The position numbers and the translations under genes were made by a program. DNA of 24,488 nt. Source: a virus. Below are positions 15,374 through 23,139 of the stretch, in pieces. The stretch lies in the IMG/VR virus record IMGVR_UViG_3300010354_000624, positions 1-24,488 of that record; one strand, given 5' to 3'. Within the stretch, counting starts at the first letter, position 1. Each line of letters starts with the position of its first letter. The notes beneath the pieces were generated by a model that worked only from the letters and a program-made list of their open reading frames with translations, ran no database searches and was not told the DNA's origin.

Positions 15374-18300
15374 ATGGCTTACGACCCCAGCATTTTTAAC
15401 ATCTCGCCGTATTACGACGATTTTGACCCCAACAATCGTTTTCTGCGAGTGTTGTTCAAGCCCGGTTATGCCGTTCAAGCCCGTGAACTGACGCAACTTC
15501 AGACGATCCTACAGAATCAAGTTTCAAAAATTGGCGATCACCTGTTCAAGAACGGTTCTCGCATAGTTGCAGCACCCATCACGGTGAGAAATGCCAATTA
15601 CCTTGGACTCAACACCGGAACAGGAACCCCCTTTGCTGCCTTTGATTCTAATGATTGGGAGTCTTTGGTTGGCGGAACGGTGTACTTGGGGGCAACTGCC
15701 CAAGCAGTGATTGCACATGTTCTGCCTCCTGAAACGGACGATAAACTGTTTTTGGTGGTTGATTATGTTTCGGGGTATTCTGGTCTTATTCCTTCCAATG
15801 GTGTTGCCCCGTATGTGAACGGAGTTACCGTTGGTATAACTGCTGCTGATGGATCTTCATACACTCCATTTGTTCCAAAGGGAGCAACATACAACGGACT
15901 GTGCAAACTGGTCACCGTTGATGACGGTATTTTCTATGTTGACGGGTCATTTGTTGTCAACGAGCAGCAGTCGTTTGCTCCTTATTCCGTGAGTGGCGGG
16001 GAGCGTGATCTAAGCGGAACAGTTGCGGGAGTTACTTTTGCGGGGATCGACAAGAAGGTTGGATTCTCTATTTCAAGAACCACTGTTACTTCTGATGAAG
16101 ACAATTCGCTTCTTGATCCGTCTTTTGGATCACCCAATTACAACGCTCCGGGAGCGGATCGTTATGTGATTGATTTGACTCTGAGTCAAACCGGACTAGC
16201 AGAGAATCCAGACGATTTCATCGAATTGGTCAGATTTGAAGACGGTAAGATCACTAAAAAGGTGGATCGCGTTCTTTACTCTGACATCTTGCAGACACTT
16301 TCCAAGAGAACCTACGACGAGTCGGGTTCCTACATCGTAAATCCTTTTGAAATCACGGTTCGTGAATCTTCCGCTCCCGAAAACCTTGAGGTGGTGATCG
16401 GGCCAGGAAAAGCGTATGTCATGGGTACGGAGGTTGAAACCAAGTATCCAACCATTCTTGGCATATCAAAGGCTAGACAAAACTACACCGAAAGCGGTTC
16501 GTTTCAGTTCAATGTAGGAAACTTCATCGGCGTTAGCATGGACAACATTCCAAGCCGTATGGGTGCTACAGCGTATACTCACATGAACAGGCTTAACGGC
16601 GGTTCATCTGTTGTCAGATTCAGAAACAGTGCTGGTGCAGTGGTTGGTGAAGCCAAGGTTCACGGATTCATTCCACGGGGCGTTAGTGCTTGGGCAGGAT
16701 TTGTCACAAGCAGCATAACAGCAGGACAGTACACCACGGCAGGAACACCGTACAACATGTACATTTACGGTGTTTGCTCTGGTTCCGTCATCAGCGGCGC
16801 GTGCAGTGCCGTTGTGTATGGATTTAGCGGAGGTATTGCTGGTGTCACCTTTGCGGTGTTGACTCCTGTTTCGGGCAGTTCTTTTGGAGTAATCGGAGCA
16901 AGCGCAAACGACGATGGATGTTTGGTGTATGAACTTTCGCCCACTCAGGGTGTAAGTGCTTTGAATTCTTTCGTATTTTACGGAAAAGCAGCAACCAAGT
17001 CTTCGTCCTTGTGGACTGGTTCCGCATCCGCAAACTGGATAGTTGGTGGATTCACGGGAGCCACATTCTCGTTCAGCAGTGCCGAGTTTGATTTGCCGTC
17101 TATTCCATCAAACATTACCGCAGTTTGGTCTGATGCCATAACAACATCACATACCACAAATGACACCCTGTTGTCACAGTACACAATAATTTCCGGTGGA
17201 ATAACCGCAGGGTTGGTGATAAACCCCGGAGTCCGCGATGGTTCTGTTGCATCGGCAGGAATCTATCGTGATGGAAGCGGATATGTAAAGTTGTCCGTTC
17301 GTGGATTCCACGCAGGGTTTACTGGGCCTGTCAGGATCATTGCTCCATACAAGTACACTATTACTTCAAGTGATTTGGTCAACACAAATGCCATAAACGC
17401 TTGCAGCAGGACAAAAACCTCTCAGGTGTACAGCAATGCAGGAACGGTAATTCCAACACTTGCCAACATAAATGGACGGGTCGGATTTACTCTTCCCAAC
17501 TTTGATGTATATTCTGTAACGGAAGTTCGCAGAGAAGGCATCAATATTACCGATGACTTTGAATTGGATGACGGGCAAAGAGACTCTTTCTACGACTATT
17601 CTGCGCTGGTGGTGAAGAAATCCAAAGAAGGAACCTCCGTTCCGGGATCTTCTTCATTCACATACTCACTTGGTCAGCAACCAACTGGAGTGTCGTTTGC
17701 GTACAAGTGGTTCCGTCACGAAGGACTTTCATTTGGGCCTTTCTTGGGCAGACACGCATATGTGGGAATAACATACGGTGATATTCCCCTGTTCACCAAC
17801 CCTAAGACCGGACGCACCGTTTCTCTGGCAAATTGCGTAGACTTCCGCCACACGGGACTTACTTTTGATGCCGTGGTTTCCAAGCCTTATGGCGTATACG
17901 AGCGGTTTGACGCTTCGTACCCGACCGGAGCAACATGGTCTAATTACTTGCCGCGCATCGACCGGATCAGCCTGAAGATAAACCCATCGGATTTGTCTAC
18001 ATCGTTTGCTGTTGATACTGGAGAGGTGGGCGATCTATCTCCGGTTTCGCCTCCCGAAACAGAAAACTCACTGACTCTTGCCACTCTTGTTGTTCCGGCA
18101 TACACGCACTCTGCGAAGGATGTAGTGGTCAACAAGAACGATGTTCGCCGTTTCACTATGGCAGACATACAGAGTGTGGAAAAGCGGGTGGATGAACTTG
18201 AGTCTTTCACCAAACTGTCGTTGTCTGAAACGGAAATGGAATTCACTTCCGTGAAGTCTGCAATTGACTCTTATGTTTCTGTAGGTGGGGTGACATCCGC

Positions 18301-20632
18301 CAGTGTCTATTCTCTTTCGACCGAACCCGTCAAGACATCCATTTACACCGATGATTTCTATGGTCATGCTGGTGGAGATGTGGCAGACACGAATCACCGA
18401 TGCTCCGTGGATTACGAACACGGTGAAATGCGTGCCATGTTCATACACAACGACCTTGAGTTGCCTTCGTTGTCAACAGGAACATATACGAACACCACGG
18501 TTTCTCCTGACGGTCTTATCACCTTCTCGTACACAACGGAAGAATTGCTTGACAACAGCGGCTACAACAACAGCATCAAGATCAATCCCACCGGAACGGT
18601 GAATTGGCTTGGATTCATCGACCTGACGAAACAATACGAGCCGTATTTCGAAACTTCTGTCAGACCCACGGTGTACTCCAACAACCTGTCGGAAAACGAC
18701 AATTGGGTAGCGTCAAACGCTAACAATACTCGCGGATTCGGAACACAGTGGAATGATTGGGAATACCTGTGGACTGGGTTTGCCATCAGAACCGATGCAA
18801 AGGACGACATTCAAAAGAGAATTCTTGAAGCACCAAGAACCAATTCCGATTCGTCCATCCCTACGGTGAATTCCGGCAACGAGCGCATGTCTGTGCGGCG
18901 CAGTGTTGTTCCGTTGGACGAAAAGACCGGGAACATCCTGACCGCAAGCCGACTTGTGGGTAGAACTCGTTACCGAACCCTTGACAATCGGATTGTTGAC
19001 CGAACTGTTGTTCCGTACATTCCAGTGAATCAAAACATCGGTGTCACTGCATACGGATTGCGCCCGAATTCCAGCGGTTTGGGTCTGTATGTGGACGGAG
19101 TGTTGGTGAAGAGTGGGCTTACCACGAACGCAAACGGAACGGTTGGCGTTACCTTCTCGTTTACGAGCGGAAACAACCTGTCGGGCGAGAAGTCCATCCG
19201 CATTACTGACAACTCAAGCACCCAAAATGCCACCCAAGCAGCAGACAAGATTTTCTACTGCAAGGGAACAGTGGATCAACGAATTGACGGAGTTTATTCC
19301 ACAAGAAACCCGGAGTACCGCCGTCAGACAGTTACCAGTGAAGGCATCATCAAGGATCCGTTCAACCGAGAGGTTTCCTATGATAACATTCAGGAAACCA
19401 TACAGAACAATTCGTGGATTGATCCTCTGTGCCAGACATTCGTGGTAGACAAGAAGACATATCCCGAAGGAATATTTGCCAAGAGCGTGACTCTGTACTT
19501 CTCGGCAAAGGACAGTGCCCTTCCGGTCACCGTGCAGTTGCGTCCAACCGTGAACGGCTATCCGTCACCATCGGTTTCGTTCCCGTTCTCCACCGTTACC
19601 CTCATGCCCTCACAGGTAAGCACGGGAACCGTTGGCACAACTACAACTCCGAACGGAACCACATTCACTTTCAGCAGCCCTGTGTATCTTGAGCCGGGAG
19701 AGTACGCAATTGCTGTCATCACGAACAGCAAGAACTACGAACTCCGGGCAAACGACTCAGGCATCAACCTGACCACAGGTGGGCGCAGCAGCAATCCATT
19801 CGTGGGAACCCTGTATCAACCCCAGTCTGTTGGGCCAGCCGCGCAGAACCTGTCAACGGACATAGCCTTCAAGGTTGACATGTGTTCCTTTACTGCCAAC
19901 TCCAGCGGAACTGCCAATTTCGTTCCCGGAAGTCCGTTCATGGATGTGGCAAACTGCCAAGTCCTGAAGGTAAGCGTTCCTGTGATCACCCCCACGGGGT
20001 GCAATTACTCCATGAGAATTGATCCTGCTGCATCTGCCAGAACGGTGTACAACAACCAAAACACATATCTGACATCGGTGTACACCGCATCTCAGAATTT
20101 TGGATTCTCGTTGTCCAAGCCGTCCAAGACCTACATTTCTCCCGCCATTGACGCTGGTTTGTTCTACGGAGTAGGGGCAGAGATGTTGGTGACAAGCACC
20201 AACGATCCCAACACCCATACAACCACACCAAGTTCTTCGTATGTGTCCAAGGCAGTCAGCCTGCCCGATGAACTCGTGTCCAACGGCATTTTCGTGACCG
20301 GAGAAGTGTGCTGCCCCACTGGTTCTGAGGTTCGTGCGTATGTCCGGTGGTCTGACAACGGCGAATCCGACCTGTTTGGCAAGTCGTGGGTTCAGATGAC
20401 GGCTGTTAACGGCATCGGAAGCCCCCGGTTCCCGTTCACGGCTACCTCTAATCTGTCACGAACCGAATACGATTTCCGTCCCACGCAGTGGGCATGGTTC
20501 AACACGGGTTCCACGGTTCGTGCGTATCAAATACTGCTGATGTACACCACCACATTGGGTGCAACAGCAAAAACCTATTCCAAGTTGCCAGCAACACGAA
20601 ATCTGCGGATGTGCAGTTTCAGAAGCGTATGA
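15374..20632 (+). CDS. Giant DUF4815-type tail/baseplate structural protein
   Basis: The largest gene here, 1752 aa. Seen: residues 13-57 hold DDFDPNNRFLRVLFKPGYAV, QARELTQLQTILQNQ and IGDHLFKNG, the hallmark N-terminus of the DUF4815 phage family. A beta-rich region rich in Gly and Ser (about 370-640) follows. Then FTMADIQSVEKRVDELESFT (927-946) forms a coiled coil before TSIYTDDFYGHAGGDVADTN; INPTGTVNWLGF starts at 1070 and WNDWEYLWTG follows. DPLCQTFVVDKKTYPEGIFA (1350-1369) begins a C-terminal part with VTVQLRPTVNGYPSP and VYLEPGEYAIAVITNS. This order is typical of very long structural proteins of cyanophages, which occupy the place of T4 gp10 near the wedge tip; a fibre- or gp10-like role is inferred. 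AGAGG at 15365-15368 precedes the ATG. The stop overlaps the next start (ATGA). Confidence 0.88.
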   Translation: MAYDPSIFNISPYYDDFDPNNRFLRVLFKPGYAVQARELTQLQTILQNQVSKIGDHLFKNGSRIVAAPITVRNANYLGLNTGTGTPFAAFDSNDWESLVGGTVYLGATAQAVIAHVLPPETDDKLFLVVDYVSGYSGLIPSNGVAPYVNGVTVGITAADGSSYTPFVPKGATYNGLCKLVTVDDGIFYVDGSFVVNEQQSFAPYSVSGGERDLSGTVAGVTFAGIDKKVGFSISRTTVTSDEDNSLLDPSFGSPNYNAPGADRYVIDLTLSQTGLAENPDDFIELVRFEDGKITKKVDRVLYSDILQTLSKRTYDESGSYIVNPFEITVRESSAPENLEVVIGPGKAYVMGTEVETKYPTILGISKARQNYTESGSFQFNVGNFIGVSMDNIPSRMGATAYTHMNRLNGGSSVVRFRNSAGAVVGEAKVHGFIPRGVSAWAGFVTSSITAGQYTTAGTPYNMYIYGVCSGSVISGACSAVVYGFSGGIAGVTFAVLTPVSGSSFGVIGASANDDGCLVYELSPTQGVSALNSFVFYGKAATKSSSLWTGSASANWIVGGFTGATFSFSSAEFDLPSIPSNITAVWSDAITTSHTTNDTLLSQYTIISGGITAGLVINPGVRDGSVASAGIYRDGSGYVKLSVRGFHAGFTGPVRIIAPYKYTITSSDLVNTNAINACSRTKTSQVYSNAGTVIPTLANINGRVGFTLPNFDVYSVTEVRREGINITDDFELDDGQRDSFYDYSALVVKKSKEGTSVPGSSSFTYSLGQQPTGVSFAYKWFRHEGLSFGPFLGRHAYVGITYGDIPLFTNPKTGRTVSLANCVDFRHTGLTFDAVVSKPYGVYERFDASYPTGATWSNYLPRIDRISLKINPSDLSTSFAVDTGEVGDLSPVSPPETENSLTLATLVVPAYTHSAKDVVVNKNDVRRFTMADIQSVEKRVDELESFTKLSLSETEMEFTSVKSAIDSYVSVGGVTSASVYSLSTEPVKTSIYTDDFYGHAGGDVADTNHRCSVDYEHGEMRAMFIHNDLELPSLSTGTYTNTTVSPDGLITFSYTTEELLDNSGYNNSIKINPTGTVNWLGFIDLTKQYEPYFETSVRPTVYSNNLSENDNWVASNANNTRGFGTQWNDWEYLWTGFAIRTDAKDDIQKRILEAPRTNSDSSIPTVNSGNERMSVRRSVVPLDEKTGNILTASRLVGRTRYRTLDNRIVDRTVVPYIPVNQNIGVTAYGLRPNSSGLGLYVDGVLVKSGLTTNANGTVGVTFSFTSGNNLSGEKSIRITDNSSTQNATQAADKIFYCKGTVDQRIDGVYSTRNPEYRRQTVTSEGIIKDPFNREVSYDNIQETIQNNSWIDPLCQTFVVDKKTYPEGIFAKSVTLYFSAKDSALPVTVQLRPTVNGYPSPSVSFPFSTVTLMPSQVSTGTVGTTTTPNGTTFTFSSPVYLEPGEYAIAVITNSKNYELRANDSGINLTTGGRSSNPFVGTLYQPQSVGPAAQNLSTDIAFKVDMCSFTANSSGTANFVPGSPFMDVANCQVLKVSVPVITPTGCNYSMRIDPAASARTVYNNQNTYLTSVYTASQNFGFSLSKPSKTYISPAIDAGLFYGVGAEMLVTSTNDPNTHTTTPSSSYVSKAVSLPDELVSNGIFVTGEVCCPTGSEVRAYVRWSDNGESDLFGKSWVQMTAVNGIGSPRFPFTATSNLSRTEYDFRPTQWAWFNTGSTVRAYQILLMYTTTLGATAKTYSKLPATRNLRMCSFRSV

Positions 20633-20805
20633 GCGTGAAATATGTGAAAAATTCCAGTGGACGGGGGGTGCTGCTGGCTGACAGAACGGCTCTTGCTGCG
20701 CTTTCTGAAAAAGAAGCACTGCTGAACACCGTAAAGTCGCTTCAGGCGCAGATAGATAATCTACAGGAGCGAATAGCACGATTGGAAAACGGCAAGAAGG
20801 AATAA
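20629..20805 (+). CDS. Small coiled-coil protein between the giant protein and the fibre
   Basis: 58 aa, starting MSVKYVKNSSGRGVLLADRT. Seen: residues about 24-54 (LSEKEALLNTVKSLQAQIDN, LQERIARLE) have Leu/Ile at regular a/d positions, so a parallel coiled coil is likely. The start codon overlaps the giant gene's stop as ATGA, so translation is probably coupled. The open frame extends upstream to 20488, but that part overlaps the conserved end of the giant gene. Placed just before the fibre genes, it could be a small connector, a trimerisation aid or an assembly chaperone; the sequence does not decide. I do not recognise the family. Confidence 0.72.
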   Translation: MSVKYVKNSSGRGVLLADRTALAALSEKEALLNTVKSLQAQIDNLQERIARLENGKKE

Positions 20806-20808
20806 CCG

Positions 20809-23130
20809 ATGCCCGGAAGCACAGGACCAGACCTAAACACATTCATTATTCCCGAAGTAGAATTGGGCGACACCTTCAATTACTGGAGGGACACCACCAA
20901 TACTGCTATTTACAAACTGAACAAACTCAAGATTTACGATGCAGTTGAGAGCGGTTCTATTGGCTCTACTTACGGTTCCACAGGCGCGTGGAGAGCGGTT
21001 TTACGAGACACAGTTACAAGTGGACACACATTTTCTTCTGCAATAGTATTTGCTGGCGGCATCACTGCTTCTGCCGTTAACATCACCACTGGTCTAACGG
21101 TGGGTGGCAATCTAACGGTGTCTGGCGGTTCCACTTTCAGTGGTCGTGTTGATGCTCAAAGTGTTGCGGTTGTTGCTGGCGCAACCGTGGGTGGCAATCT
21201 AACGGTTTCGGGTGGCTCCACTTTCAGTGGTCGTGTTAATGCTCAAAGTGTTGCGGTTGTTGCTGGCGCAACCGTGAGCGGAAATCTTACTGTGAGTGGC
21301 ACAGTTGCTGTTGGTAACACACTGAATGCGTTGGGTGCAACTCTTTCCGCGCAAACAAACGCTGCCATACGAACTCGTAGTTCTGGAAATGCTTTCGAAT
21401 GGGGAAATCCCAATTCTTCTGGTTACGCTTCTGTTTTAGGATCACAGAACACCAGCGGTGCTGCTTTTGTTGGATTGCACTGTGAAAGTGGAACCGGAAC
21501 CAATCAGTACAGGACTAGAGGGAATACCGGTTGGGTGTTGGGATTGCCCAACCTAACAACACAAACCTTTCAGATTGGGTGTGTTCCCAATCCCAATGCG
21601 GACAATCAGGATGTAACCGCTCATATCAAGATAAAAACACCCGGACAGGTAATAGTCCAGAAAAATCTATCTGTTGGAACAGACACCGAATCGGTTCTTA
21701 TTACTTCATATGGAGAGTCTGTTACTATTGGATCAACTCAGGGCGGTACACTGGTTTTGCAAGACACCGACACCACTAGTGGCTACAGAAACAAATTCTT
21801 TGTGGCAAAGGACGGTGAATTGATATACGGAAGAGCCGATGACAACGGCACTTCTCCCTTAAAGCAAATGGTGATTGACCAAGCCGGAAGTGTGTCAATT
21901 GGTTCGGCTGCTGCTATTGCTGGCTCCAAATTGAATGTGCAGAATGGCGATGTGGTAGTACACAATACTTCGGCTAGTGTTACGGTGGGAATTTCGTGCG
22001 GTGCTGCCGCCAGTGTTTCGCAACTTCGACTCAGTAATGATGTTGGTCATGCAGGCTTCGTGTGGTATACCGGAAGCAATAACTCTACATACGGCAATTC
22101 CACACTAGCAATATGGAACAACAACGGCGCAACACTGAGTTTTGCAACCAACAACACTATGCGTATGCAGTTGCAGGGGCAAAACCTGTATGTGATTGGA
22201 AAGGTTGGAGCAGGAAATCCTTCACTTGCGTCAAGCCCCGCTCAATTGCAAGTGGGTGATGGTGCTTCCAAGCAATACGAGGTGTATTCTTCTACTGGTG
22301 TGATATCGTGTTCGGCGTGGGATCGTTCCATCAACAATTACCTAACCCATGAACTACTTGGAGCAACCCTACAATTTGCTACTGGAACAGACACATCCAA
22401 TGATAACTACAGACTAACCATTACCACAAAAGGAGATGTGGGAATCGGAACCACAAATCCCGGTGCTTCTTTGGATGTTCGTGGGTCGGTGTTGGTTGGA
22501 TACAACACAACCGGAAGAGTTTTGGGTGTTTCTGGAAACATAACTCTGTCTCGTCAGAGTGGTTTGCTGTTTCACGATGCCGATGACTCCCACTATGTTG
22601 GTTTCAAAGCACCAAGCACTGTAACAGGCAATGTCACATGGACTCTGCCTGCAACAGACGGATCACCGGGGCATGTGCTGTCTACAAACGGTGGAATTTT
22701 GTCGTGGAAGGCTGCTGACGGTGTTACGGGAACGGACACACAGGTACAGTACAACCAAGGCGGCGCACCCGGTGCAACAAGCAGTTTCCTGTTCCACTAC
22801 AACACTGCCGCAGGATACAGCGCAGGAACTCTTGGTGTGAGCGGCGGCGCGTATGTGTTGGGAAATGTGGGTATTGGTGTAACAGGGCAGAACATTGGTC
22901 GGCGCATCATACACGGAACCGGAGCAAACACGGCGCGTGGAAAACTTGAGGTGGTTGGAGACATTCGCATTCCTAGCGGCGGATTCTTTGTTAACTCTAA
23001 CATCACAGTGCCTGCGGGTGTGTGCGGATCAATCGGAAGCACGGAAAATGCAATTATGAGCGGAACGCTCACCGTTGCAAGCGGTGCAACACTGACCGTT
23101 GAAAGCGGCGGATCACTGGTAATTCTATAA
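20809..23130 (+). CDS. Tail fibre protein, repeat-rich
   Basis: 773 aa. Seen: an N-terminal attachment-like segment with ELGDTFNYWRDTTNTAIYKL followed by NKLKIYD (about 19-45), typical of cyanophage-type fibres; GNLTVSG-type beta repeats, including two nearly identical 29-residue units at 98-155; a long shaft with VGIGTTNPGASLDVRG (about 543-558); LPATDGSPGHVLSTNGG, common in phage fibres; and an end SGTLTVASGATLTVESGGSL. The composition (Gly, Ser, Thr, Val, Asn; few charges) fits a trimeric beta-structured fibre. No peptidase S74 domain is present, unlike the next gene. AAGGA at 20797-20801 gives the ribosome site. The fibre probably binds to the baseplate through its N-terminus and extends outward; the receptor is unknown. 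Confidence 0.85.
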   Translation: MPGSTGPDLNTFIIPEVELGDTFNYWRDTTNTAIYKLNKLKIYDAVESGSIGSTYGSTGAWRAVLRDTVTSGHTFSSAIVFAGGITASAVNITTGLTVGGNLTVSGGSTFSGRVDAQSVAVVAGATVGGNLTVSGGSTFSGRVNAQSVAVVAGATVSGNLTVSGTVAVGNTLNALGATLSAQTNAAIRTRSSGNAFEWGNPNSSGYASVLGSQNTSGAAFVGLHCESGTGTNQYRTRGNTGWVLGLPNLTTQTFQIGCVPNPNADNQDVTAHIKIKTPGQVIVQKNLSVGTDTESVLITSYGESVTIGSTQGGTLVLQDTDTTSGYRNKFFVAKDGELIYGRADDNGTSPLKQMVIDQAGSVSIGSAAAIAGSKLNVQNGDVVVHNTSASVTVGISCGAAASVSQLRLSNDVGHAGFVWYTGSNNSTYGNSTLAIWNNNGATLSFATNNTMRMQLQGQNLYVIGKVGAGNPSLASSPAQLQVGDGASKQYEVYSSTGVISCSAWDRSINNYLTHELLGATLQFATGTDTSNDNYRLTITTKGDVGIGTTNPGASLDVRGSVLVGYNTTGRVLGVSGNITLSRQSGLLFHDADDSHYVGFKAPSTVTGNVTWTLPATDGSPGHVLSTNGGILSWKAADGVTGTDTQVQYNQGGAPGATSSFLFHYNTAAGYSAGTLGVSGGAYVLGNVGIGVTGQNIGRRIIHGTGANTARGKLEVVGDIRIPSGGFFVNSNITVPAGVCGSIGSTENAIMSGTLTVASGATLTVESGGSLVIL
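21100..21273 (+). repeat. Tandem 87-bp direct repeat, two copies, inside the fibre gene
   Basis: Copies at 21100-21186 and 21187-21273 differ at 5 of 87 bases by direct comparison. Each encodes 29 residues (VGGNLTVSGGSTFSGRVDAQ then SVAVVAGAT), with Asp changed to Asn in the second copy. A diverged third start (GTGAGCGGAAATCTTACTGTG) follows at 21274. The period is a multiple of three, so copy number can change without a frameshift. Confidence 0.95.
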
Positions 23131-23139
23131 GAGGAAGCC

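Noticed and set aside
21100-21300. Repeats as a CRISPR-like array
   Set aside because: The units are contiguous without spacers, in frame, and encode fibre beta repeats.
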